Positions 1-8,878 of a stretch of DNA of 64,000 nt are shown one piece after another. Below the pieces are notes generated by a model. It was not told the origin of the DNA. It was given only the letters and a program-made list of their open reading frames with translations, and searched no databases. A program made the translations under genes and the position numbers. Position 1 is the first letter of the stretch. Each line of letters begins with the position of its first letter. The stretch comes from Thalassospira indica (lineage in GTDB: Bacteria; Pseudomonadota; Alphaproteobacteria; Rhodospirillales; Thalassospiraceae), in assembly GCF_003403095.1 (NCBI RefSeq), contig NZ_CP031555.1:496001-560000 (forward strand), written 5' to 3'.

Positions 1-532
1 GGGCGATCTCGGCCCCATAGGCCTTTTTCCAGGATCCGCGCAGCCATGCCGGGATGTTGAGCTGCCAGTCTTCGACACCTTCCGGCCATTCAAAGCCGTC
101 ACGCTGCAAGCCACGCAGAACGGCGTTGATCAGTTTGGTGTATTTATGCAAACCCGCATCACGCGCGAGATTGACCGTACTGTCAACCGCACCGTAGTCA
201 GACGTATCCATAAAGAACAGCTGCGCCACACCAAGCCGCAGGATGTTGGTCAAGCGCGCCGCGACCCGGTCCTGTGGTGGTTGATAACGCGGGGCAAGTA
301 CGGCATCAATTTCGCCCAGATGGCGCAGCGTGGTGCCAAGCAATTGACGCAGGAAATTGCGATCAAGCGACGGCAGGCCATAGCCATGCTTTGACAGAAG
401 TTCGTCCAACGTCACTTCGCCGCCGCGCAATTCCTGCAGGGTTTTAAGCGCAAGCAAGCGCGGATCGGGCGCCTCGACCGCCTGTTTGCGGGGGGCATTG
501 CGCTGGGATGGACGGGAACGACGTTCTGCCAA
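1..532 (-). CDS. rsmB: 16S rRNA (cytosine-C5) methyltransferase RsmB, N-terminal part (runs off the left edge)
   Basis: Reading the minus strand from 532 gives 177 open codons to the window edge. The translated part matches the NusB-like RNA-binding domain that precedes the SAM-dependent m5C methyltransferase domain in RsmB/Sun proteins, with segments such as LLALKTLQELRGGEVTLDEL and RLTNILRLGVAQLFFMDTSD. The catalytic domain lies outside the window. RsmB methylates 16S rRNA at C967 (E. coli numbering). The start is taken as TTG at 532: a GGAG sits 8 nt upstream and no ATG or GTG fits. It is divergent from the glycosyltransferase at 756. Family assignment rests on the NusB-like half only. Confidence 0.85.
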   Translation of the reverse strand, partial: MAERRSRPSQRNAPRKQAVEAPDPRLLALKTLQELRGGEVTLDELLSKHGYGLPSLDRNFLRQLLGTTLRHLGEIDAVLAPRYQPPQDRVAARLTNILRLGVAQLFFMDTSDYGAVDSTVNLARDAGLHKYTKLINAVLRGLQRDGFEWPEGVEDWQLNIPAWLRGSWKKAYGAEIA

Positions 533-755
533 AGGAATATCTCCGGTTTTAGTTTATGTGCTGTAGTTAAGCCCAGCATGGCAAACTGTAAAGCATCAAG
601 CATGGTTTTGCGTGGCATGGCTGCTCTGTGCGGCTGTGTCGGGAATGGTGGCAGGATGGTGGGGCTGGCAGGTTGAAAAGCCTTGCGATAGGGAATGGGT
701 CCGGCTAATCCAGACGGATCAATCTGATGGGGACAGGGACAAGGGCGATCCAACG

Positions 756-1769
756 ATGACTTTTGCCGGACTTGCGACCTTTGCAAGCATCTTTCTGATC
801 GGCTCGATGTTGCTGACGTGGGTGGTTCTGAACTATCTGCGCCGAAAGGCGATCCTTGATATGCCAAATCACCGTTCCAGTCACGCTGTACCGACCCCGC
901 GTGGTGGCGGGCTTGCCGTGACGCCGCTTTTGATTGTGCTGGTTGCGGTCGTTTTTGTCTTTAACGGTGTTTCGGATATTGGTGACTGGTTGATGCTGGC
1001 CGCTTGCGCGGGGCTTGGTTTGCTCAGTTGGCTTGATGATCGTCATGACCTGTCTGCCGCCAAACGGTTTGCCCTGCAATTTGTCGCCGTAATCATTGGC
1101 ATGTTGGCGCTTGATAAACCGGTTCTTGGCGGACTGGTGCCGATCTGGTTGGATCACGTGTTGGTGGTGTTGGCTTGGGTGTGGTTCATCAATCTGTTCA
1201 ATTTCATGGACGGGATTGACGGGATTACCGGGGTCGAGGCCGGGTCAATCGGCCTTGGGATTTTTGTGCTCGCGCTTTTTGTGCCGTTGCCGCAATTCAT
1301 CGGGCTTGGCTATATCGGGCTTGGCATTCTTGCGATCATGATCGGGTTTCTGATCTGGAACTGGCATCCGGCGAAGCTGTTTCTTGGCGATGTCGGATCA
1401 ATCCCGCTTGGCTTTATTTTGGGATGGCTGTTGTTAAAGGTCGCCTCCGAAGGGGCGTGGACCATCGCGCTGATTTTGCCATCCTATTATCTGTTTGATG
1501 CAACATTCACCCTTATCAAACGCGCTCTGCGGCGCGAGAAAATCTGGCAGGCCCATCGCGAACATTTCTATCAGAAAGCCACCCAGCGTGGGTTTTCGCA
1601 TGCATGGGTGTCGCTCATGATCCTTGTCAGCAACCTTATTCTGATCGGTGTCTGTTTTGCCCAGAGTGATACGCCGGACTGGATGCGGGTGATCGCAGCA
1701 CTGATCGTTGTGCTTGGTCTGGTTGGCATGATGGTGCGGATGCCTGTGCGCGAAACACGCGGCACCTGA
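756..1769 (+). CDS. WecA/MraY-like polyprenyl-phosphate sugar-1-phosphate transferase (glycosyltransferase family 4)
   Basis: This is a 337-residue integral membrane protein of about ten hydrophobic segments. It carries the family's cytoplasmic motifs: NHRSSHAVPTPRGGG (residues 38-52), the Mg-binding SWLDDR (91-96), NLFNFMDGIDGI (146-157) and LFLGDVGS (208-215). Such enzymes move a sugar-1-phosphate (often GlcNAc-1-P) from UDP-sugar to undecaprenyl phosphate and so start O-antigen or capsule repeats. The sugar cannot be told from sequence. An upstream in-frame start at 612 exists, but the extra 48 residues are not membrane-like in the family manner; ATG 756, preceded by AAGGG, is preferred. 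The adjacent dehydratase at 1894 supports a surface-polysaccharide role. Confidence 0.85.
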   Translation: MTFAGLATFASIFLIGSMLLTWVVLNYLRRKAILDMPNHRSSHAVPTPRGGGLAVTPLLIVLVAVVFVFNGVSDIGDWLMLAACAGLGLLSWLDDRHDLSAAKRFALQFVAVIIGMLALDKPVLGGLVPIWLDHVLVVLAWVWFINLFNFMDGIDGITGVEAGSIGLGIFVLALFVPLPQFIGLGYIGLGILAIMIGFLIWNWHPAKLFLGDVGSIPLGFILGWLLLKVASEGAWTIALILPSYYLFDATFTLIKRALRREKIWQAHREHFYQKATQRGFSHAWVSLMILVSNLILIGVCFAQSDTPDWMRVIAALIVVLGLVGMMVRMPVRETRGT

Positions 1770-1893
1770 TCGATCAGACTATTACGTGCATTGCTTGACT
1801 TGATGTGAGCAGAGCGCGAAAAGAAACCCTTATCCGTCTGTCGCCAAGCGGGTATATCCTTATAAAAACAGAAATCTGCCGGTAAGGGACCGC

Positions 1894-3843
1894 ATGCTGC
1901 GAACATTTCAGCGAAGCCATATTGCCTTTGTCCATGACATCATCATGGCGGCAATCTCCTTCCCGTTAGCCTTGTATCTGCGGGTTGGGGATGGCGTGGT
2001 TTATTATGCGCCGCAAAATATTCTGTTTTCGTCGGGCATTTTCACGCTGATCGCAGCCGTGTCCTTCTGGTATTTCGGTCTGTATCGCGGCATTTGGCGC
2101 TATGCATCGCTCAACGATGTCATCCGTATTGCCAAGGCCGTATCGGTTGCTGTCGCGGTTCTTTTTATAGTTCTGTTTCTGACCGCACGTCTGGACTGGA
2201 TGCCACGTTCGGCACCAATCATTCAGTGGTTCCTTCTGATGGCCTTGCTTGGCGGGGCACGCCTGACCTATCGGATTGCCAAGGACAAATCGACTGCACG
2301 TGCACTGGTGCGTCAGGGAACAGCACGTGTTCCGGTCTTGTTGATTGGGGCGGGAGACGAGGCAGAAGCCTTCATCCGTGAAACTGAACGATCCGCTAAT
2401 ACCCCGTTCAAGGTCATTGGCATCGTTTCGCTGACTCAGGGCCGGGTTGGTCGCAACATGCATGGTGTTGACGTTCTGGCGACCGTCGATCAGCTTGAAG
2501 ATGTCATTCAGAAATTACAAAAGGGCAGGCATGGCCTGCCGCGCCGATTGGTGCTGAGTGGTGATGCACTGCGTCATGAAGACAATGCCAAGTGGGTCGA
2601 GATTGCTGATCGCTATGGCATGACATTGGCCCGTCTGCCCAAGCTGGGCGATCTGCGCGAAGGCCTAGCCGATCCGCTGCAAATCCGCCCGGTGGCGATT
2701 GAAGATTTGCTTGGTCGCCCGCAGGCCAGACTGGATCGCGATCGTGTGCGCGAAATGATTGCCGGCAAGCGTGTTCTGGTGACTGGCGCTGGCGGGTCAA
2801 TTGGTTCGGAACTGGTGCGTCAGATTGCATCCTATGGTCCGGACAGCCTGACGTTATTGGATGCAGGGGAATTTCAGCTTTATGCCATAGATATGGAGAT
2901 GGCGGAAAAGTACCCCGATTTGCCGCGCGAAAGCATTCTTGGTGATGTTCGCGATCAAACCCGCATCGGTCAGGTTTTTGATCTCTACAAGCCCGAAATC
3001 GTATTCCATGCCGCGGCCTACAAACATGTCCCGCTGGTCGAACACAACCCCAATGAAGGCATTCTGACCAACACACTGGGGACGCGCAATGTGGCCGAGG
3101 CCTGCCGTGCCGCTGGTGTTGGCACAATGGTTTTGATTTCAACCGACAAGGCGGTGAACCCCGCCAATGTCATGGGCGCATCAAAACGTCTGGCGGAATG
3201 TTATTGCCAGGCGCTGGAAACCTTGCCGCTTGATCAGCGTGGGTCGACACGGTTTGTGACTGTGCGGTTTGGCAATGTTCTGGGTTCTACCGGATCTGTT
3301 GTGCCCCTGTTCAAGCGTCAGCTTGAGGCAGGTGGCCCGCTAACCGTGACCCACGAAGGTATCACCCGTTACTTCATGACGATCGCCGAGGCCGTGGAGC
3401 TTGTTTTGCAATCAGCTGAGCTGGGGCGCCACGGGGTGACCGAGGGCGGGAAGATCTTCGTCCTTGATATGGGGCGGCCGGTTAAGATCATCGATCTGGC
3501 GCGACAGATGATCCTGCTGTCGGGCTTGCAGCCTGACAAGGATGTGGAAATCAAGGTCACCGGTTTGCGCCCGGGTGAGAAGCTTTATGAAGAGCTTTTC
3601 CACGATTCCGAGCCACCGGTCCCGACCGAGACCGATGGGGTGCTTTTGGCAGCCCCGCGTGTGGTGGATTATGGCCTGATCAAGCAGGTTTTTGATGCGC
3701 TCGAAGACAGTGCCACCAACCGAAACACTTCCAAAACGCTGGAGCTGATCAGCCAATTGGTGCCTGAATTCCAGCCGCCCGAGATCGGTGTGAAATCGAT
3801 CTTTGCAGATAGCAACGGCAGCGAAACCGAGGCAGCATCTTAA
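1894..3843 (+). CDS. CapD/FlaA1/WbpM-type membrane nucleotide-sugar 4,6-dehydratase
   Basis: The 649-residue protein has four predicted N-terminal membrane segments (about residues 12-135). A first Rossmann-like region follows, starting at VPVLLIGAGDEAEA near 147, then a C-terminal SDR domain with NAD(P)-binding GAGGSIGSE near 297. The catalytic stretch STDKAVNPANVMGASK (about 414-429) has Met where most SDRs have Tyr, which is typical of the long WbpM/PglF/CapD group. Family members dehydrate UDP-GlcNAc to UDP-4-keto-6-deoxy sugars for surface glycans. ATG 1894 is preceded by AAGGGA. With the transferase at 756 it could supply and load the first sugar of a repeat unit, but no other polysaccharide genes are beside it. 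Confidence 0.88.
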   Translation: MLRTFQRSHIAFVHDIIMAAISFPLALYLRVGDGVVYYAPQNILFSSGIFTLIAAVSFWYFGLYRGIWRYASLNDVIRIAKAVSVAVAVLFIVLFLTARLDWMPRSAPIIQWFLLMALLGGARLTYRIAKDKSTARALVRQGTARVPVLLIGAGDEAEAFIRETERSANTPFKVIGIVSLTQGRVGRNMHGVDVLATVDQLEDVIQKLQKGRHGLPRRLVLSGDALRHEDNAKWVEIADRYGMTLARLPKLGDLREGLADPLQIRPVAIEDLLGRPQARLDRDRVREMIAGKRVLVTGAGGSIGSELVRQIASYGPDSLTLLDAGEFQLYAIDMEMAEKYPDLPRESILGDVRDQTRIGQVFDLYKPEIVFHAAAYKHVPLVEHNPNEGILTNTLGTRNVAEACRAAGVGTMVLISTDKAVNPANVMGASKRLAECYCQALETLPLDQRGSTRFVTVRFGNVLGSTGSVVPLFKRQLEAGGPLTVTHEGITRYFMTIAEAVELVLQSAELGRHGVTEGGKIFVLDMGRPVKIIDLARQMILLSGLQPDKDVEIKVTGLRPGEKLYEELFHDSEPPVPTETDGVLLAAPRVVDYGLIKQVFDALEDSATNRNTSKTLELISQLVPEFQPPEIGVKSIFADSNGSETEAAS

Positions 3844-4042
3844 AAGCTGCTTTTCACCGCATTTCCAATTGTTGTTTCAATTATCTGCACGTTCATTCTG
3901 TGATGGAATGAATTCGTGCCAAATTGTCGTTTGTCATGCCCGAAACCGGGCCATATTTTCCCATCCTGATGATGAATGGGAATGATCTTGCCGAATAAGG
4001 CCATTCCACAGGTTCAATATGATCCCGTCTTTTGGAGGCCCC

Positions 4043-5455
4043 ATGTCGACAGACGCCTTTGTCCATCCCGATGAAATTCGTTCGATGTTTTCCAGCGCGA
4101 TGTCCGACATGTATCGCAGTGAAGTGCCACAATACGGCACCCTGATGGAGCTGGTTTCCGAGATCAATCAGAACAAACTTGAAGCCGAACCAAAGCTTGC
4201 CGACAGCCTTGAATATAATGGCGAACTTGAGCGTATCGACCTTGAACGCCACGGCGCGATCCGGCTCGGCAAACCGGAAGAGCTGTTTAATATGCGCCGA
4301 CTGTTTGCCGTTATGGGCATGCATCCGGTGGGCTATTATGACCTGTCTGTTGCCGGTGTACCAGTGCATTCAACCGCATTTCGCCCGATAGACGAGGAAG
4401 CGCTTAAACGCAATCCATTCCGTGTCTTCACCTCGCTGCTGCGTCTTGAACTGATTGAAGACGAAGATCTGCGCAATGAAGCGGAGAGCATTCTGGCAAA
4501 GCGCGACATCTTTACCGCGGATGCCACTAAGCTGATTTATCTGGCAGAGAAAAATGGCGGGCTGACCCGTATACAGGCCGAACAGTTCGTTGCCGAGGCA
4601 CTGGAAACTTTCCGTTGGCATAGCGATGCGACCGTCACGCTTGAAACCTATCGGAAACTTCATGACGCCCATCGCCTGATTGCCGATGTGGTCTGCTTCA
4701 AGGGGCCGCATATCAACCACCTGACGCCGCGCACCCTTGATATCGATGCCGTGCAGCAAGACATGCCCAAGTGCGGCATCACGCCAAAGGCAATCGTTGA
4801 AGGGCCACCTGCGCGGTCCTGTCCGATCCTGCTGCGCCAGACCAGCTTCAAGGCGCTTGAAGAACGGGTGAACTTTATCGGTGGTCGTCGTGATGAAACG
4901 GTCCGCACCCATACCGCCCGCTTTGGCGAGATCGAGCAGCGCGGTATTGCCCTGACCGCCGAGGGTCGCAAGCTTTATGACACGCTCTTGGCCTCGACCC
5001 GTCATGCGGTGCAGATCAATGCCGGTGGGTCGAATGCGCGCGATTATGAGACCGAACTTGCAGAGCGTTTCCGTGCCTTCCCGGATGATTATGAGACCTT
5101 GCGCGTCGAAAAGCTGGCCTTCTTCCGCTATAGCCCGACCAAGGCTGGTCTGAATGCCGCCAAGAAAGGCGATCTTGATCCGGCAACTGCGATCAATGAA
5201 CTGGTCGATACGGGCTATCTGCGCGCCGATCCGATCATTTACGAGGATTTCCTGCCAGTCAGTGCGGCCGGGATTTTCCAATCGAATCTTGGTAGTGACG
5301 AGCAGAAAAACTATTCAGAACAATCCAACCAGGACGTGTTCGAACAATGCCTTGGTGCGCCGGTTCTTGACGAACTTGCACTTTATGCCGGGCTCGAGCA
5401 GGCCTCACTTGCTGATGCGCTCAAAACACTGGGCGTGCGTAAAAACGTTGCATGA
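4043..5455 (+). CDS. hglS: 2-oxoadipate dioxygenase/decarboxylase (HglS, DUF1338/YdcJ family)
   Basis: The 470-residue protein resembles the DUF1338 family, whose characterised member HglS converts 2-oxoadipate to D-2-hydroxyglutarate with Fe(II) and O2 in D-lysine catabolism. Visible family signatures are VHSTAFRP near residue 113, a likely metal-ligand His, and HINHLTPRTLDID near 230. The start ATG at 4043 is chosen because GGAGG lies 4 nt upstream; an in-frame ATG at 4019 lies before that site. It is a single-gene unit with a terminator just downstream, and no other lysine-degradation gene is adjacent. The substrate is assigned by family only. Confidence 0.82.
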   Translation: MSTDAFVHPDEIRSMFSSAMSDMYRSEVPQYGTLMELVSEINQNKLEAEPKLADSLEYNGELERIDLERHGAIRLGKPEELFNMRRLFAVMGMHPVGYYDLSVAGVPVHSTAFRPIDEEALKRNPFRVFTSLLRLELIEDEDLRNEAESILAKRDIFTADATKLIYLAEKNGGLTRIQAEQFVAEALETFRWHSDATVTLETYRKLHDAHRLIADVVCFKGPHINHLTPRTLDIDAVQQDMPKCGITPKAIVEGPPARSCPILLRQTSFKALEERVNFIGGRRDETVRTHTARFGEIEQRGIALTAEGRKLYDTLLASTRHAVQINAGGSNARDYETELAERFRAFPDDYETLRVEKLAFFRYSPTKAGLNAAKKGDLDPATAINELVDTGYLRADPIIYEDFLPVSAAGIFQSNLGSDEQKNYSEQSNQDVFEQCLGAPVLDELALYAGLEQASLADALKTLGVRKNVA

Positions 5456-5784
5456 TCCGAAACTTGGTAAAATCTGAACGGGGCGGCAGCGATGCGGTCC
5501 CGTTTTTTGCTGGTCGATAAGGTTTGCTGGCCTGATTGTTAAAACCCGCCATGCAAGAATTCGGGGTCCACATTTTGCGTCGCACATGCTAAAGCTCCGC
5601 GCGAAACATGGTTCGGACTCATTGATCATGTGTCGGCCCGGATTGGATAAACCTTCTTCCGATCCCTTTTAAAGGCCGGTTTGCCCGCACACTTTCATTT
5701 CGCATGCACGAGCAGCCATGCGCATTCCTGATTTTGTGGGCCGATATATCATCAATGGGTCCGCAACCTTCATCACATTGATGC
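5456..5784 (+). other. Intergenic region hglS-purH
   Basis: 329 bp without a recognisable gene. Apart from the hglS terminator at its left end, I see no repeat or recognised riboswitch. It presumably holds the purH promoter. Confidence 0.6.
5477..5508 (+). terminator. Intrinsic terminator after hglS
   Basis: AACGGGG and TCCCGTT (one G-T pair) form a stem around a 14-nt GC-rich loop, followed by six T. It begins 22 bp after the hglS stop. Confidence 0.75.
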
Positions 5785-7377
5785 ATGAAAGCGAACCCAA
5801 TGACTGCTCGTATTGCGCGCGCGCTTATTTCCGTTTCCGACAAGACCGGTCTGGTCGAATTTGCCAAATCCCTTCACGCCCAGGGCGTCGAAATTCTGTC
5901 GACTGGCGGCTCCGCCAAGGCGATCGAAGCTGCTGGTGTGCCAGTTAAGGAAGTTGCCGATCACACCGGTTTTCCCGAAATCATGGACGGTCGTGTCAAG
6001 ACTCTTCATCCGAAGATTCATGGCGGCCTTCTGGGCCGCCGTTCTCTTTCCAGCCATATGCAGGCGATGGAAGATAACGACATTTCCCCAATCGATCTGG
6101 TTTGTGTGAACCTTTATCCGTTCGAAGAAACCGTCGCTAAGGGTGCCGATTTCGACACCTGCATCGAAAATATCGATATCGGCGGGCCAAGCATGATCCG
6201 CTCTGCGGCCAAGAACCACGAGTCCGTGACTGTGGTTGTTGATCCGTCCGATTATGACCGCGTCGTTGCCGAGATGAATGACAATGGCGGTGCCACCACA
6301 GCTGAAACCCGCCGTGTTCTGGCGGCCAAGGCCTTTGCCCGCACCGGTGCGTATGACTCGGCGATTTCAAGCTGGTTTGCCGGTGAACTTGGCGAAACCT
6401 TCCCGCAGCGTCTGAATGTTTCTGCCGAACTGAAACAGACGCTGCGTTACGGTGAAAACCCGCATCAGCAGGCCGCGTTCTACACCAACGGCAAAAACCG
6501 CCCGGGTGTATCAACCGCGACCCAGCTTCAGGGCAAGGAACTGTCGTTTAACAACCTGAACGACACCGACGCCGCGTTCGAACTGGTATCCGAGTTTGAT
6601 GAAAAGCCGGCTGTTGCGATCATCAAGCATGCCAACCCGTGCGGCGTTGCTGAGGGTGACAGCCTTATTGATGCCTATCACAAGGCTCTGTCCTGTGATC
6701 CGGTATCGGCCTTTGGCGGCATCATTGCGGTCAACCGTACCCTTGATAAACAGACGGCCGAAGAAATCGCCAAACTGTTTGCCGAAGTCGTGATTTGCCC
6801 GGATGCAGATGACGCGGCCAAGGAAGTTCTGGCAGCGAAGAAAAACCTGCGTCTTCTGGTCACCGGTGGCATGGCGGATCCGGAAGGTGAAGACATGACC
6901 CTGCGTTCGCTGGCAGGCGGTTACCTGCTTCAGAACCGCGATGCGGGTCGCGTGAAACGCGAAGAGCTTAAGGTCGTGACCAAGCGCAAGCCGTCCGAGG
7001 CAGAGCTTGATGACCTTCTGTTTGCCTTCCGCGTTGGCAAGCACGTCAAATCAAACGCCATTGTCTATGTCAAAGACGGCAAGACTGTTGGTATCGGTGC
7101 TGGTCAGATGAGCCGTGTCGATAGCTCGCGCATTGCCGCGTGGAAAGCCGAAGAAGCTGGCAAGAATGCTGGCGAGAGCGATCTGCGCACCCAGGGCTCA
7201 GTCGTGTCGTCGGACGCGTTCTTCCCGTTTGCCGATGGCCTTCTCGCCGCAGTCAAGGCGGGTGCGACCGCAGTGATCCAGCCGGGTGGTTCCATGCGTG
7301 ATGAAGAAGTCATCGCCGCAGCTGATGAAAATGACATTGCCATGGTCTTTACCGGCATGCGTCATTTCCGCCACTAG
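5785..7377 (+). CDS. purH: Bifunctional AICAR transformylase / IMP cyclohydrolase PurH
   Basis: The 530-residue protein has the usual PurH length and two domains. The N-terminal MGS-like IMP cyclohydrolase domain (about 1-155) begins [14 protein letters not shown]. The AICAR formyltransferase domain (about 160-530) contains the conserved [12 protein letters not shown] and [13 protein letters not shown] segments. It performs the last two steps of de novo IMP synthesis in the cytoplasm. Two in-frame starts are close, ATG 5785 and ATG 5800 (giving [11 protein letters not shown]); neither has a strong ribosome-binding site, and 5800 fits the usual family N-terminus equally well. The gene ends just before a strong bidirectional terminator. 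Confidence 0.97.
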   Translation: MKANPMTARIARALISVSDKTGLVEFAKSLHAQGVEILSTGGSAKAIEAAGVPVKEVADHTGFPEIMDGRVKTLHPKIHGGLLGRRSLSSHMQAMEDNDISPIDLVCVNLYPFEETVAKGADFDTCIENIDIGGPSMIRSAAKNHESVTVVVDPSDYDRVVAEMNDNGGATTAETRRVLAAKAFARTGAYDSAISSWFAGELGETFPQRLNVSAELKQTLRYGENPHQQAAFYTNGKNRPGVSTATQLQGKELSFNNLNDTDAAFELVSEFDEKPAVAIIKHANPCGVAEGDSLIDAYHKALSCDPVSAFGGIIAVNRTLDKQTAEEIAKLFAEVVICPDADDAAKEVLAAKKNLRLLVTGGMADPEGEDMTLRSLAGGYLLQNRDAGRVKREELKVVTKRKPSEAELDDLLFAFRVGKHVKSNAIVYVKDGKTVGIGAGQMSRVDSSRIAAWKAEEAGKNAGESDLRTQGSVVSSDAFFPFADGLLAAVKAGATAVIQPGGSMRDEEVIAAADENDIAMVFTGMRHFRH

Positions 7378-7397
7378 GCGCTTCGGACTTTAAAAGC

Positions 7398-7428
7398 AAA
7401 ACCCCGCAAGGATGCCTTGCGGGGTTTT
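7398..7428. terminator. Bidirectional terminator between purH and hemY
   Basis: A near-perfect inverted repeat, AAAACCCCGCAAGG with CCTTGCGGGGTTTT and a 3-nt loop, gives T-runs in both directions. It lies between the convergent purH and the hem operon. Confidence 0.92.
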
Positions 7429-7453
7429 GTGTTGATTGCATCAGAACTGAAAA

Positions 7454-8878
7454 TCAGGCCTTAACGGTTGCCTTGCCATCTTTGGCGTCATCCGAATCTG
7501 TATCCTGATCAATCAGGACGCCAGTCTGTGTAATCGCAGACGGTTTTGCCGTTTCCGGTTCTGCGGTTTCCTTGGCGGCGTCATCCTGATGAACGCGGAG
7601 CGGTGCGCGCCAGTCGACACTGCCAAACGAATGACAGGACGGGCAGGAAACGACCCAGCGGTCAGTTTCGGCCCCACAGGCGCTGCAACGCCAATCCGGA
7701 TCCGGGTTGGCATGGCTTGCCTTGATCAGCAATTCACGGGCCTTCGCGCCATCCTGATTTTCACGCAGTTCAAGATCGGCCAACAGCCGGTAATGCCGGG
7801 CTTCGGCCTTGGTTGCCATGGCCTTTTCAAGGTTGCCGCGCGCAATACCCCAAAGATCGGCTTCAAGCGCTGCTTCGGCCAGAACGATCTGGCTTTCGAC
7901 ATGACCGGGGTTTGTCGCGACGAGTTTTTCGACCGCTTTGACTTTTGCCAACGGATCGCCAGTCAGCGTTTCACGGAAAATCGCGCCCAATGCCGCCGAC
8001 GGGGCTGTTCGCCAGCTTTGCATCACGACGTCGCGTGCCTTGCTATCCTGTTTTATATCACGATAGAGCCCGGCCAGAAGCACAGCCGCACCGGTAAAGC
8101 CGGGTGCAGAATTTAGCGCCTTGCGCAAAAGCTTGGTGGCTTCTGCGTTTTCGCCTTCGGCAATCGCGTCTTCTGCCTTGGCCGTGATCAAAAGTGCACG
8201 GCGATGGGTCAGTTCGGTTTCACTAAATACGGCGGCCTTTTCTGCATCAACCAACAGGCTAAGCGCCCGGTCCCAGCGTCTTGAGGTCAGCAGCAAGTCA
8301 AACATTGTAACGATGACCGCCGGATTGCGTGGACGCAGACGGTGTGCCCGTTCGGCATAATCAAGGGCGGCTTCGCGGTCATTGGACTTCAACGCCAATT
8401 GCAAAAGGCCTCGCAGCCCAAAGAATGCGGAGTCGGGTTTTTCCAGCATGGCTTCGAACTGGCGCTTGGCGGCGTCATTATTGCCGTCCAATTCTGCCGC
8501 CTGTGCTGTCAAAAGCCGGGTCAGGGTATCGTCTTCAAGATACCGGTCGACCGCACGGGTATGTTTCAGTGCTTGGCGCACGTCTCCTGACGCCAGTTCC
8601 AGCAATCCCATGGTCAGGGCTTGCTGGCCTTTCTTGCGGCGGCGGCTGCCCAGCAGGCGGCCAAGCCAGCCCGGGGAATTGGCAATGATTGTCCAGCCGC
8701 GCCACAGCAGGACGAGTACGGCCGTTAGCGCCAAGAGGCCCAGCGCTACCATGCCGATCGATCCGTCAAAGCGATATCCCAGCCAGACAATCGTCATGCG
8801 GCCCGGATTATCGGCAAACCAGACGGTGCAGAAAACCAGTGCTGCCGTAATAAGGATAAAGATCAGAAGGCGGATCAT
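7454..8878 (-). CDS. hemY: HemY N-terminal-domain TPR membrane protein with C-terminal zinc-ribbon-like motif
   Basis: The 474-residue protein has two membrane helices (about 3-21 and 42-62) typical of HemY_N proteins, followed by helical TPR-type repeats to about residue 385. This enterobacterial-type HemY is distinct from protoporphyrinogen oxidase; its role near heme synthesis is unclear. Near residue 395 lies a CSAC...CPSC motif, a four-Cys zinc ribbon or rubredoxin-like knuckle similar in layout to that of LapB/YciM, followed by an acidic polar tail. Its ATG overlaps the TGA of the mitofilin-like gene, so the two are translationally coupled. It is the last gene of the hemC-hemD-mitofilin-hemY unit. 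Confidence 0.88.
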   Translation of the reverse strand: MIRLLIFILITAALVFCTVWFADNPGRMTIVWLGYRFDGSIGMVALGLLALTAVLVLLWRGWTIIANSPGWLGRLLGSRRRKKGQQALTMGLLELASGDVRQALKHTRAVDRYLEDDTLTRLLTAQAAELDGNNDAAKRQFEAMLEKPDSAFFGLRGLLQLALKSNDREAALDYAERAHRLRPRNPAVIVTMFDLLLTSRRWDRALSLLVDAEKAAVFSETELTHRRALLITAKAEDAIAEGENAEATKLLRKALNSAPGFTGAAVLLAGLYRDIKQDSKARDVVMQSWRTAPSAALGAIFRETLTGDPLAKVKAVEKLVATNPGHVESQIVLAEAALEADLWGIARGNLEKAMATKAEARHYRLLADLELRENQDGAKARELLIKASHANPDPDWRCSACGAETDRWVVSCPSCHSFGSVDWRAPLRVHQDDAAKETAEPETAKPSAITQTGVLIDQDTDSDDAKDGKATVKA

